From Desemzia sp. RIT 804 (GTDB lineage Bacteria > Bacillota > Bacilli > Lactobacillales > Carnobacteriaceae): a stretch of 64,000 bases of DNA. The stretch spans positions 20,273 to 84,272 of the forward strand of contig NZ_JAFEMV010000008.1 in assembly GCF_016892605.1 (NCBI RefSeq), read 5' to 3'. Position numbers and translations under genes: made by a program. Positions 51,789 to 60,206 of this stretch are shown piece after piece; position 1 is the first letter of the stretch, and each line of letters opens with the position of its first letter. The notes beneath the pieces are model-generated. The model was not told where the DNA came from and did no database searches. It saw only the letters and a program-made list of their open reading frames with translations.

Positions 51789-53972
51789 TTAGTTCTTCAA
51801 TCTTAAAAACATAGCATTGATAGCTACAATAACGGTTGAGAGCGACATGAGGATAGCTCCAACGGCCGGGCTCAATGAAATACCTACAGGAGCTAGGATA
51901 CCTGCTGCTAGCGGGATGGCAATAAAGTTGTAACCAGCACCCCACAAAAGATTTTGTTTCATTTTGCTTGTTGTTTTATTGGCCAGTTCAATAAAGGATT
52001 CGATATCTCCAGGATCAGACTGTGTTAAAATCACATCTGCAGAATCCAAAGCTACTTGAGTTCCTGCACCAACGGCTACTCCAACATCTGCTAAAGCAAG
52101 AGAAGGTGCATCGTTCACTCCGTCGCCTACCATAATGACTGTCTTACCTTGGTTCTTCAACGATTCCACCAAATCATATTTATCTTGTGGAGATTGGTTA
52201 GCTTCGTAGTCAATGCCTAATTCTTCGGCGACACCTTGAGCTGCCTTTTCATTATCACCGGTAGCCATCAGCGGTTGTATGCCGCTTGATTTCAAAGCTT
52301 TTATTAGTTCCGAACTAGTCTTTTTCAATTCATCTCCTAAAGCCACAGTTCCGATCGCTGTCTCATCCTCTACTAAAACACTGACCGTTGCACCTACAGG
52401 TATATCAATTGCCAAATCTTGCCCATAGACTTTTTGGCTGATCAATTTGTACTGCTTTCCATTAGACATACCTTCAACACCAGCGCCTGATACGACATCA
52501 ATGGAATCGAATTGAACTGGCTTAACACCTTCTTTTTCTGCGAATCCTGTAATAGATTGTGCTATCGGATGACTTGATCCGCCTTCAATACCTGCCATTA
52601 AAGCTGTAAGTTCCTCTTTTGAATAGTCATTGCTCAATGTGTCCACTTTTAAGACTTTGAAATCTCCAGTTGTTAAAGTCCCTGTTTTGTCGAGCACCAT
52701 GACATCAGCTTTTGTTGCTAATTCCAAAGCTTCGCGGTCTTTTACTAATAATCCGCGACTTGCACCCAAGCTCGTACTGCGAGCCACTACTAAAGGGATC
52801 GCTAAGCCCAGCGCGTGAGGACAAGCAATTACTAAAGTCGTTACGGTAAAAATAACGGCATTCTCTAAGTCCAACACAAACAACCATACAATAAAAGCGA
52901 TCGCAGCTGCTGCAACTGCAATGTAGAATAACCATCCAGCTACTTTCTGAGCAATGTTTTCAGCTCTTGAAGGCTGATCTTGAGCTTGTCCGATAAGCGT
53001 CTGGACTTGAGAAATAAAGGACTTATCTCCAGTTTCTTTCACTTCTATATACAAAATACTGTCGCCATTCGTTGATCCACCGATGACAGTTTCACCTTTA
53101 GCTTTTTCAACAGGCTTAGATTCTCCTGTTAATAATGCTTCATTCACTCGAGACTCGCCTTTTTTGATAACTCCATCAGCAGGAATATTTTCGCCTGCTT
53201 GCACCCGAACGATATCTCCTACTTTTAATTCAGAAACTGAACGCGTTTCAATAGTCTCATCTTCCAGTACCACGTGAGCATCTTTAGGCAGCAATTCAGC
53301 TAATGATTGTTGCGCATCTCCTGCTTCGCCGACTGCTTTCATTTCAATCCAATGGCCCAACAGCATGATCAAGATCAAGGAAGCAAATTCAAAGAAAAAG
53401 TCCATTACATGTGTACCTGTCAGATAGCTGGCAACCACTGCATATATACTGTACAAATAAGAGACTGAGACTCCTAATGTAATCAGCGCCATCATTCCAG
53501 GAGCTTTCTGTTTAAATTCATCCACTGCCCCTTGATAGAAAGGTTTTCCACCATATACCAGTAAAATCGTCGCTAATACACCCACCACGATGTCAGAATA
53601 AGGAAAAGTAAATTGAAATGGAAGCTTGAGTCCCATCATCGGGGATAAAATCAAAATCACGGTTCCTAAAGGCAAGGACTTAAAAAAGATTTCTTTGAAA
53701 TTTCCATGGTGATGGTGATGACCTCCATGACCTTCATGGCCTTCATGGCCTTCATGACCACTATGATCATGGTGGTCATGATCATCATGTTCCCCGTGAT
53801 GATGATCATGAATCCCCTCTTCTATTTGCTCTTCGTGATAAACATGCCCGACATGCTCTTCATCATTATGTTGATGAGCATGATGATCCATATGTTCGTG
53901 ATTATTGTGGTGAGGTGCATCACTGCTATGGTCGTCATGATGTTTGTACAAATCGTGTTCTTTTTTATCCAT
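51789..53972 (-). CDS. copB: Copper-exporting P1B-type ATPase, histidine-rich CopB type
   Basis: The 727-residue pump has a cytosolic N-terminus of about 90 residues packed with histidines (HHNNHEHMDHHAHQH, GHEGHEGHEGHGGHHHHH) in place of CxxC metal domains. The CPH motif in VIACPHALG (transmembrane metal site), TGES, DKTGTLTTG with the phosphorylated aspartate, and VGDGVNDAPS follow. The CPH motif assigns it to the CopB subgroup (copper or silver). It is third in a copY-copZ-copB operon, with about 100 bases after copZ. Confidence 0.94.
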   Translation of the reverse strand: MDKKEHDLYKHHDDHSSDAPHHNNHEHMDHHAHQHNDEEHVGHVYHEEQIEEGIHDHHHGEHDDHDHHDHSGHEGHEGHEGHGGHHHHHGNFKEIFFKSLPLGTVILILSPMMGLKLPFQFTFPYSDIVVGVLATILLVYGGKPFYQGAVDEFKQKAPGMMALITLGVSVSYLYSIYAVVASYLTGTHVMDFFFEFASLILIMLLGHWIEMKAVGEAGDAQQSLAELLPKDAHVVLEDETIETRSVSELKVGDIVRVQAGENIPADGVIKKGESRVNEALLTGESKPVEKAKGETVIGGSTNGDSILYIEVKETGDKSFISQVQTLIGQAQDQPSRAENIAQKVAGWLFYIAVAAAAIAFIVWLFVLDLENAVIFTVTTLVIACPHALGLAIPLVVARSTSLGASRGLLVKDREALELATKADVMVLDKTGTLTTGDFKVLKVDTLSNDYSKEELTALMAGIEGGSSHPIAQSITGFAEKEGVKPVQFDSIDVVSGAGVEGMSNGKQYKLISQKVYGQDLAIDIPVGATVSVLVEDETAIGTVALGDELKKTSSELIKALKSSGIQPLMATGDNEKAAQGVAEELGIDYEANQSPQDKYDLVESLKNQGKTVIMVGDGVNDAPSLALADVGVAVGAGTQVALDSADVILTQSDPGDIESFIELANKTTSKMKQNLLWGAGYNFIAIPLAAGILAPVGISLSPAVGAILMSLSTVIVAINAMFLRLKN
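53728..53758. repeat. Short tandem repeat in the CopB histidine-rich coding region
   Basis: CCTTCATGG repeats in three to four 9-base copies that encode GHE-type triplets on the minus strand. Such repeats can change number by slippage in frame. Confidence 0.6.
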
Positions 53973-54078
53973 TTGCTCTACACTCCTTACCTGTGTTATC
54001 GAATTTGCAACAACTGCTGCTTCAATAAAAAAACACCTATCGTAGTCAGCATGAGTCAGATAAGCGTTCGATTTTCAA

Positions 54079-54300
54079 TTAAGCATCCAGTTCTTTGATG
54101 CCGACTACTGAATAGTTGGTACCAGCTAATGATTCACGCAATGCTGTTTCATTTACTGGAACATCTCCTTGGATCAGAGCACTTTTAGTTTCTAAGTTGA
54201 TTACTGCTTCGTTTACTCCTTCAACCTCTAAAAAGCGTTGTTTAACTGTATTTGCGCAACCTTCACATTTCATGCCTTCAATCGTGATTTCTTTTCTCAT
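54079..54300 (-). CDS. copZ: Copper chaperone
   Basis: This 73-residue heavy-metal-associated (HMA) domain has the copper-binding GMKCEGCANTV at residues 9-19. It delivers Cu(I) to CopY or CopB. ATG 54300 is preferred because AAGGGG lies 7 bases upstream. The neighbouring genes copY (upstream) and copB (downstream) complete the operon. Confidence 0.92.
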   Translation of the reverse strand: MRKEITIEGMKCEGCANTVKQRFLEVEGVNEAVINLETKSALIQGDVPVNETALRESLAGTNYSVVGIKELDA

Positions 54301-54329
54301 TTTCATTCCCCTTTTCAAATTAGTTATAG

Positions 54330-54339
54330 TACCAGTGTA
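54330..54339 (-). promoter_or_regulatory. Possible internal cop box upstream of copZ
   Basis: TACCAGTGTA matches the cop box TACANNTGTA at nine of ten positions when read in either direction with one mismatch. It is preceded on the minus strand by GATAGATTACA, which is also found at the main cop promoter. It could give copZ-copB a second controlled start. Confidence 0.4.
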
Positions 54340-54387
54340 ATCTATCTTGTTTAAAACAACTATTTATTTGCTATTCTTGATAGCGGA

Positions 54388-54834
54388 TTATCTAGAAAAG
54401 TGCTGGCAATTGCATTGTCCCGGAACACAGTCACACGCTACGACATCCACCGCTTCTGTTTTCTTTTTCTGTAACAGCTCTTCCAGCATCGCCACATCAT
54501 CATGACTCAAAGTGGCTTCTTCCAACAAGTGCGCAATCGACTCTCCTGCTTTCCGGTTGCAAATATGAGCTAAAATATCGCTAGTAGCCTCTTTTATTTC
54601 AGCTTCTTCACTAACGGCTGCAGAATAAATAAAACGATTCCCTACAGCTTCCGTAGCTAAGGCTCCTTTTTTCACCAGACGACCAATCAATGTTTTAGTA
54701 GTCGCCGGCTTCCAAGCCATTTTTTCTTGCAATACTGCATTGATCTCTTTACTCGTCGCTTGTTTCAAAGTCCACACAACGCGCATGATCTCCCATTCTG
54801 CGTCACTGATCTTCACTTTTTCTACTGCTTGCAT
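54388..54834 (-). CDS. copY: Copper-responsive transcriptional repressor
   Basis: The 148-residue BlaI/CopY winged-helix protein has N-terminal DNA-binding segments EWEIMRVVWTLKQATSKEI and TTKTLIGRLVKKGAL. The C-terminal metal motif CDCVPGQCNC is of the C-x-C-x4-C-x-C type that binds Zn(II) or Cu(I). It represses its own operon, and copper delivered by CopZ releases it. Confidence 0.95.
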   Translation of the reverse strand: MQAVEKVKISDAEWEIMRVVWTLKQATSKEINAVLQEKMAWKPATTKTLIGRLVKKGALATEAVGNRFIYSAAVSEEAEIKEATSDILAHICNRKAGESIAHLLEEATLSHDDVAMLEELLQKKKTEAVDVVACDCVPGQCNCQHFSR

Positions 54835-54870
54835 GGCGCTCTTCCTTTCAATTTTTTTATCTTTTACGTT

Positions 54871-54911
54871 TACGAATGTAATCTATCTATAATTAATAGT
54901 TTACATTTGTA
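54871..54911 (-). promoter_or_regulatory. Pair of cop boxes in the copYZB promoter
   Basis: TACATTTGTA (54902-54911) is a perfect TACANNTGTA box, and TACGAATGTA (54871-54880) has one mismatch. The two lie 31 bp apart on centre around the minus-strand promoter, as in Enterococcus hirae. Confidence 0.88.
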
Positions 54912-54970
54912 ATCGAATTAAGTCAACTTATTTACTCAAGAATTTCAAAAAAAAGTTCTCTATGGTAAAA

Positions 54971-54976
54971 TATAAT
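54971..54976 (+). promoter_or_regulatory. -10 box of proC
   Basis: A perfect TATAAT lies 36 bases before the proC start codon. No clear -35 element is present at the usual distance. Confidence 0.45.
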
Positions 54977-55011
54977 CAAGTTTGCAGATGCAATTTGAGA
55001 GGAGTTTCTAC

Positions 55012-55818
55012 ATGAAAGTAGGATTTATCGGTGCTGGTAATATGACAAGCGCTATCGTAAAAGGAATGGTCAAAGTACAACACCTTCCTAAAGAAAATAT
55101 TTATATCTCCAATAGAAGCCCGGAAAAATTAGAAAAATTGGCCAGTGAAACAGGAACCATCGCATGTTCCTCGAACGAAGAATTGGTGTCTCAAGCAGAC
55201 GTTGTCGTTTTGGCTATTAAACCCAATCTATTTTCAACAGTACTACCTGAGTTAAGTTCCCATTTGATCAAATACAATCCGGTAGTAGTCTCCATCGCGG
55301 CCGGAATCAGTTTATCCCAAATGCATGAATGGATCGGAGCAGACTCTGCTATGCGTCTTATTCGCGTGATGCCTAACTTGAATTCACAAATTGGTGAGGG
55401 AATGGCAGCTGTTTGCGGAAATGAACAGGCTACTAAAGATGATGTTGATTTTGTCATCAGTATTTTCCAATCCATTGGTGAAGCCATCGTTATGAAAGAA
55501 ACAGACTTTGGGGTATTTTCTGCAATTGCTGGTTGTTCACCAGCGTTTACATTTTTATTTATTGATTCGCTGTCACGAGCTGCGGTCAAATATGGCATCC
55601 CAAAAGAAATGGCTACTAAAATCGCCGCTCAAGCCGTATTAGGAAGTTCAAAAATGGTATTGGAAAGCGACGAGACGCCTTGGAATTTGATAGATCAAGT
55701 TTCCTCGCCAGGCGGAACGACGATTGAAGGTGTCCTGGCTCTAGAAGAAAATGGATTTTTGACATCCGTTGTAAAAGCAGTAGATGCCGTTGTGGAGAAA
55801 GATAATAACATGAACTAA
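55012..55818 (+). CDS. proC: Pyrroline-5-carboxylate reductase
   Basis: This enzyme does the last step of proline synthesis, reducing pyrroline-5-carboxylate with NAD(P)H. It has 268 residues, an N-terminal KVGFIGAGNMTSAIVKG Rossmann site, VLAIKPN, RVMPNLNSQIGEGM, and the C-terminal PGGTTIEGVLALEE signature. ATG 55012 follows GAGAGGAG. It is unlinked to proBA at 8 kb. Confidence 0.95.
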   Translation: MKVGFIGAGNMTSAIVKGMVKVQHLPKENIYISNRSPEKLEKLASETGTIACSSNEELVSQADVVVLAIKPNLFSTVLPELSSHLIKYNPVVVSIAAGISLSQMHEWIGADSAMRLIRVMPNLNSQIGEGMAAVCGNEQATKDDVDFVISIFQSIGEAIVMKETDFGVFSAIAGCSPAFTFLFIDSLSRAAVKYGIPKEMATKIAAQAVLGSSKMVLESDETPWNLIDQVSSPGGTTIEGVLALEENGFLTSVVKAVDAVVEKDNNMN

Positions 55819-55900
55819 GTCAGTCTAAGATTCTCTCAAAATTCTGGTATTGCTCGGATTTGAGAGAACTTTTTTGAAGAGAAAACAAATATTTCAAATA

Positions 55901-56075
55901 GACGCTATTTCTCTTGTTAGGGCCATTTGCTAGTTTTTTTCTAGCCTTAATGGACGCTATTTCTCTTATTAGTGCCATTCGACAGTTTTTTCTAGCTCTA
56001 ATGGACGCTATTCCTCTCATTAGGGCCATTTGACAGTTTTTTCTAGCTCTAATGGACGCTATTTCTTTTGTTAGG
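55901..56075. repeat. Tandem 51-bp direct repeats
   Basis: GACGCTATT recurs at 55901, 55953, 56004 and 56055, giving periods of 52, 51 and 51 bp and about three and a half copies. Each unit contains TTAGGGCCATTTG and CTAGCTCTAATG. Since 51 is a multiple of three, a minus-strand frame through it repeats a 17-residue unit, but no start signals or homology support coding. Confidence 0.85.
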
Positions 56076-56127
56076 TGTTAGGCCATCCACGGAAACTTTT
56101 TTCTGGCTCAGGCGAGCAAACAAAAAA

Positions 56128-56181
56128 AGATATCCACTGGTTGTCCACATAATCAAATATGTGGACAACCAGTGGATATCT
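56128..56181. terminator. Perfect 24-bp inverted repeat
   Basis: AGATATCCACTGGTTGTCCA at the left arm (56128-56151) is fully complementary to 56158-56181, with a six-base loop and an A-run at its left flank. It can act as a leftward terminator, though a nearer one ends the kinase gene. Confidence 0.6.
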
Positions 56182-56218
56182 CATTTTCACAAGTGATTTT
56201 GACGCCTATCAACCATGC

Positions 56219-56250
56219 AAAAAGGACCCAGACAATTGTCAAAGTCCTTT
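56219..56250 (-). terminator. Terminator of the pyridoxal kinase-like gene
   Basis: AAAGGAC (56221-56227) pairs with GTCCTTT (56244-56250) with ACAATTGT in the loop and a minus-strand T-run. Confidence 0.6.
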
Positions 56251-56255
56251 CTTCT

Positions 56256-57116
56256 TTACTCATTTCTAAGATGTGCAGCTTTTTCCATCAAGTAAGGCAA
56301 ATCGGTTTCAAATTGCACGCCGAATTTTGGATCTAACTTGTTAGCGACAGTTCGTTGAATAACTTTTTCCACATAAGCGACAGCTGTTTCAGTTGCCGTC
56401 TCTAAAGTTGCTTTTTGGAACAACAATCCTGCAACCACGCTGCTGAACAGGTCTCCTGTGCCATCAAAATGGCCAGGATAAATCGGAGAAAAAGCATGTT
56501 TGACTTGCCGATCTGTGTAACTGCTGGAGGCTGCCCCAATTTCATGCAGATTTGGCATAACACCTGTCAAAATAACTTGCTGTTGGTTCCGTTCCAGCAT
56601 TTTTTCCATTAAAGATTCAATCTCTTGTTTCGTATGAGGCCCATTATGATAAGGCGTTTGTGTTAAGTAAGCCGCTTCCGTCATGTTGGGGATAACTACT
56701 GTGGATAACTGACATAGTTCTTGCATTTGCTTCACATAAACATCATCAAAACCGGTATAAAGTTCCCCATGGTCTCCCATCACCGGATCTAACACAATAA
56801 TCGCATCATCCGATGTAAATTCACGAACCACTCGTTTTACAATATTCATTTGTGCATGCGAGCCTAAATAACCAATCAATACACCATCAAATAATATCTC
56901 CAACTGTCTCCAATGATCTAGAATTTTTTCCATTTCACTAGTCAGATCCAGAAAAGTATAGTCTTCAAAACCAGATCCCGTATGAGTCGACAGCAGAGCA
57001 GTGGGAAGTATACTCGTACTATTATTTAAACTGCTTAAAATCGGCAAAGCTACATTCATTGAAATTTGACAGCTTGCAGAAATATCTTGTATCACTAACA
57101 CTTTTGGCTGATTCAT
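56256..57116 (-). CDS. pdxK: Pyridoxal/pyridoxamine kinase-like protein
   Basis: The 286-residue ribokinase-fold enzyme begins VLVIQDISASCQISMNVALP, has VLDPVMGDHGELYTG (substrate and ATP contacts) and the catalytic loop GHFDGTGDLFSSVVAG. It phosphorylates B6 vitamers or possibly hydroxymethylpyrimidine. It is divergent from an ECF S component, consistent with vitamin salvage of the same compound. Confidence 0.85.
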   Translation of the reverse strand: MNQPKVLVIQDISASCQISMNVALPILSSLNNSTSILPTALLSTHTGSGFEDYTFLDLTSEMEKILDHWRQLEILFDGVLIGYLGSHAQMNIVKRVVREFTSDDAIIVLDPVMGDHGELYTGFDDVYVKQMQELCQLSTVVIPNMTEAAYLTQTPYHNGPHTKQEIESLMEKMLERNQQQVILTGVMPNLHEIGAASSSYTDRQVKHAFSPIYPGHFDGTGDLFSSVVAGLLFQKATLETATETAVAYVEKVIQRTVANKLDPKFGVQFETDLPYLMEKAAHLRNE

Positions 57117-57262
57117 TTATTTCACCACTATTCCATTACATTCTTCACTTATTATAACAGTTTTACATCTGAATTCAGCTCTCTCTTTCAAATTTTCTGA
57201 AAACTACGTTTCGCCTATTTAACAAAAAGGGTATAATAGTTTTAAACTGGGGGGAACAGAAA

Positions 57263-57766
57263 TTGAAAAACAAAACACTTACTACACAAAACATAGTTCT
57301 TTATGCTTTATTTATTGCTATGACAGTTGTCATGACTATGATTATACGAATACCAATTCCTTTTGCACAAGGCTACGTCAATATTGGGGATTCTATTTTA
57401 CTGCTATCTGGAATGTTATTTGGACCAGCAGGTGGTTTTTGGATTGGTGGAATCGGAAGTGCTCTAGCGGACTTATTTACGGGATACTCTTTCTATGCTC
57501 CGATCACTTTCTTTGTCAAAGGTATAGAAGGTTTATTGTGCGGTTGGATTTTTCTGAAAATGAATTCTACTAAGCCGATTGTGTCAGCACTCATCGCTGG
57601 TATCTGGATGGCTATCGGTTATGTTATCGGGGATTGGATTTTATTTGGTCTTGCTGCAGGGATAGCGGCTTTTCCAATGAATCTGCTGCAAGGAATCGTA
57701 GGTGCTGTACTCGCAGTTCTTTTGCACAAATTTATCGGACCGATCTTTATCAAACGACTAACCTAA
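57263..57766 (+). CDS. ECF transporter S component, likely for vitamin B6 or pyrimidine precursor
   Basis: The 167-residue protein has five to six membrane helices. The conserved VNIGDSILLLSGMLFGP and GGIGSALADLF segments identify S components of energy-coupling factor importers of the HmpT/PdxU type. It docks on shared EcfAAT subunits encoded elsewhere. Cargo assignment rests on the divergent kinase gene. Start TTG 57263 follows GGGGGGAA. Confidence 0.82.
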   Translation: MKNKTLTTQNIVLYALFIAMTVVMTMIIRIPIPFAQGYVNIGDSILLLSGMLFGPAGGFWIGGIGSALADLFTGYSFYAPITFFVKGIEGLLCGWIFLKMNSTKPIVSALIAGIWMAIGYVIGDWILFGLAAGIAAFPMNLLQGIVGAVLAVLLHKFIGPIFIKRLT

Positions 57767-57773
57767 AAAAACA

Positions 57774-57812
57774 ACAGCGAGCAGTTTTTAACACTGCTCG
57801 CTGTCGTTTTTT
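57774..57812. terminator. Bidirectional terminator between the S component and barstar genes
   Basis: ACAGCGAGCAGT pairs perfectly with ACTGCTCGCTGT (57774-57785 and 57793-57804), with a T-run on the plus side. The barstar stop codon at 57788 lies within it. Confidence 0.88.
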
Positions 57813-58078
57813 ATGTGGACTTCTAGGTGATCGTTTTCTTTTGCTGCGTCTAGAAAAACCCTCAATAAACTTTTACCGTATCTTCCTAGATGTTCTTCAA
57901 TGAAACCTGCATCAATAATCTCGATCGTTTGTGGAGTGAAATCTGTCGTCAAACAGTCTTTCAATGCATCTAGATTCCGTCCATAGTAATTAGGCAAATC
58001 CAGCTGCTCTTTTAAATAGTCGTGCAGTCTTTTTTTATTGATCATCTCTTGGCCATCCAGAATAATTCGCTTATCCAT
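57788..58078 (-). CDS. Barstar-family ribonuclease inhibitor
   Basis: The 96-residue protein is clearly related to barstar: LDLPNYYGRNLDALKDCLT aligns with the barstar helix that carries the two aspartates (Asp35 and Asp39) which plug the barnase active site. It is cytosolic and protects the producer from the ribonuclease encoded 10 bases upstream. ATG 58078 follows AGGAGG by six bases. Confidence 0.94.
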   Translation of the reverse strand: MDKRIILDGQEMINKKRLHDYLKEQLDLPNYYGRNLDALKDCLTTDFTPQTIEIIDAGFIEEHLGRYGKSLLRVFLDAAKENDHLEVHIKNDSEQC

Positions 58079-58088
58079 CATCAACCTC

Positions 58089-58574
58089 CTAGTACAATTG
58101 CTCAAATGTTTCGTAATGATCTCCAGTATAGAAAATCAATCCGTCATTAGAAAAGACGATTCGTTCGGCTCCACGAAAACCACCGTCATAATTGATATCC
58201 GCTTCATAATACACGCGACCATCTTTTTCCGGCAGTAATCCTTCATAATTGCCAAATCGATCCCCACCAATTGATAAATAATCGGTGACTTCCCATAAAT
58301 TGCCTTCAGCATTGTCCCAGCCTAAAGCTTCAGCTTCTTTTTTTGTCACATAATTGGGCGGAAGTTCACTAAATTCGTGAAGATACGCGGCTACTTCTTC
58401 TTTTGTAGAGTAAGCTTGGCCTTCCACTACTGTTCCGTCTGCTGTTTGGGATTCCATTTGTGCTTCTTCGGAATCAAGGCTGAATAGCGTATCAAACACA
58501 TCTAGCTGCTGGCCTCCAAATAAAAGTACCAGTATCCCAACAATTGTCACTATCCAATTTTTCTTTTGTTTCAT
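58089..58574 (-). CDS. Barnase-family secreted ribonuclease
   Basis: The 161-residue protein has an N-terminal hydrophobic segment (residues 7-20) followed by an acidic propeptide-like region and a barnase domain (about 55-161). The barnase catalytic residues Lys27, Glu73, Arg87 and His102 align with Lys78, Glu124, Arg138 and His153. Conserved blocks are LPPNYVTKKEAEALGW, SIGGDRFGN and EADINYDGGFRGAERIV. It should be a secreted or membrane-tethered guanyl-preferring RNase, toxic if active inside cells. It is sandwiched between tadA and the inhibitor gene in one operon. Confidence 0.95.
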   Translation of the reverse strand: MKQKKNWIVTIVGILVLLFGGQQLDVFDTLFSLDSEEAQMESQTADGTVVEGQAYSTKEEVAAYLHEFSELPPNYVTKKEAEALGWDNAEGNLWEVTDYLSIGGDRFGNYEGLLPEKDGRVYYEADINYDGGFRGAERIVFSNDGLIFYTGDHYETFEQLY

Positions 58575-58577
58575 CTT

Positions 58578-59096
58578 CTACTCCTCTTTTTCCTGTTCCA
58601 ATTCTTTACGTGCTTGTTTAGCAGCTTTTTTACTTGCACGCAACGTTCTGAAAAAATTCGTTAGTAAAGCTGCACACTCTTCTTCTAAAATCCCTTTTTC
58701 AATCGTCACTTGATGATTGAATCGCTCATCACCGAGTAAATTCATCAATGTACCTGCTGTACCGCCCTTAGGGTCTGGAGCTCCATAGTAAAGCTCTTTG
58801 ACACGCGACAAAATCATCGCGCCACTGCACATCGGACATGGTTCCAGCGTCACAAATAATTGAGTGTCCTCTAAGCGCCAATTTCCCAAATGTTGATTGG
58901 CTTCGCGAATGGCGATCATTTCTGCATGAGTAGTGGCATCGTGAGACACTTCCCGTAAATTATGCCCGCGTCCAATAATCTCACCGTTCAATACCACTAC
59001 AGCCCCGATCGGCACTTCTAATTTAGATGCAGCTTTTTTAGCTTCTTCAATGGCTTCGCACATAAAGAACTCTTTTTCCGTACTGGTTAATTCCAT
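58578..59096 (-). CDS. tadA: tRNA-specific adenosine deaminase
   Basis: The 172-residue enzyme converts the wobble adenosine of tRNA-Arg(ACG) to inosine. It has the zinc ligands in THAEMIAIREAN (HAE, about residue 57) and EPCPMCSGAMI (PCxxC, about 87). The C-terminal tail is rich in lysine and arginine. It lies three bases before the barnase gene; in other Firmicutes tadA is often next to the SRP RNA and dnaX, which are 24 kb away here. Confidence 0.95.
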   Translation of the reverse strand: MELTSTEKEFFMCEAIEEAKKAASKLEVPIGAVVVLNGEIIGRGHNLREVSHDATTHAEMIAIREANQHLGNWRLEDTQLFVTLEPCPMCSGAMILSRVKELYYGAPDPKGGTAGTLMNLLGDERFNHQVTIEKGILEEECAALLTNFFRTLRASKKAAKQARKELEQEKEE

Positions 59097-59243
59097 ATTG
59101 CTCTCCTTTTGCTCCTCATTTTCTTATCCTATAATAGCACATTCTTCCTCAAACCCTACAAAAAAATCCAAAGCGTGCTAAAATAGAGAAGAATACCAAA
59201 CTTGTTCAGCTTGACGATTTCAACGCAGAAATGAGGAGCATAA

Positions 59244-60107
59244 GTGAATTTCAAAGAATTAAAATTTTTGTACCCAGAAGCCATTTTAACCGATCGCAAT
59301 ACATCTGGGGAACATTACATAGCTTTTCCTTATCAAGATAACTGGATTCAATTTGAACGACATCAAAAAAGCGATACTGAATTAGCACTAATCCAATATG
59401 CGATAAACCAAAAATCTGTACCTCTCAAAACCAAAAAAAGTTCCAAATGGCAATCCTTTTTGGTAGAAGAGTCATTTGCTTTACCTAAAGAAGAAGGCAT
59501 CTACCGTATTATCCAGTTTGAGATCATCAAAAAAGATGCGGCTTTCGAGCGGGCGCTTTGGATAAAAGCCTTTAAAAGTTTGTTTACAGGTGTTGAGGAT
59601 ATTTTTTTCACAACAGAAAATAAAGGCATGCTTATCCAAGAAAAACAACCTGATTTATTGAGTAACGAGGAAATGGCCGGTATCATTCGTACCTTGGATG
59701 ATGATTTTTCGGTTAAGACTGTGTATTATATTGGACAGTTTTGGACAATAAATGCGACTTTACCGAATATCTTCCAAGAAGAACAACGCATTTTTGATTG
59801 GCAAAAAAACCAAAAGACTCAAGTTTTCGATTTGTCCTCAGTTGCTTTACACTATTACACTGCCGAAGCCATTTCACAAAGTCCGTTGATGCAGCAACTG
59901 AAAGCTCAGTATGTATTGGACGCAGAACTTAAAGAGTTGATTTTAGCCATGTGGAAAAGCCAAGGTAATATATCCGTCGCTGCAAAATCTCTTTACATTC
60001 ACCGAAACACGCTTCAATACCGCATTGATCGCTTCCATGAAGTGAGCGGGCTCTCTTTGCGCAATATGGACGATCTGTTGCTGTGTTATTTGTTGGCAAT
60101 AGATTAA
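59244..60107 (+). CDS. PucR-type helix-turn-helix regulator
   Basis: The 287-residue protein has a C-terminal PucR/CdaR HTH domain: GNISVAAKSLYIHRNTLQYRIDRF near residue 245, followed by LSLRNMDDLLLCYLLAI. The N-terminal 220 residues have no recognised sensor motif. The target genes are unknown. It begins at GTG after ATGAGGAGC and is monocistronic. Confidence 0.8.
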   Translation: MNFKELKFLYPEAILTDRNTSGEHYIAFPYQDNWIQFERHQKSDTELALIQYAINQKSVPLKTKKSSKWQSFLVEESFALPKEEGIYRIIQFEIIKKDAAFERALWIKAFKSLFTGVEDIFFTTENKGMLIQEKQPDLLSNEEMAGIIRTLDDDFSVKTVYYIGQFWTINATLPNIFQEEQRIFDWQKNQKTQVFDLSSVALHYYTAEAISQSPLMQQLKAQYVLDAELKELILAMWKSQGNISVAAKSLYIHRNTLQYRIDRFHEVSGLSLRNMDDLLLCYLLAID

Positions 60108-60138
60108 GCCGGTTATCCACACTATAAACATAGAACCA

Positions 60139-60194
60139 AAAAACTTCTCATAAAGAAGCAAACATTATACGTCTGCCTTTTTATGAGAAGTTCA
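60139..60194. terminator. Terminator between the PucR regulator and a small membrane protein
   Basis: AACTTCTCATAAA pairs with TTTATGAGAAGTT with a mixed inner stem; the minus strand has TTTTTTGG after the hairpin. Confidence 0.75.
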
Positions 60195-60206
60195 TTTTTA
60201 AAAGCT

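Noticed and set aside
55820..56029. Minus-strand frame repeating a 17-residue unit
   Set aside because: It is produced by the 51-bp tandem repeats; no start signal and no known family were seen.
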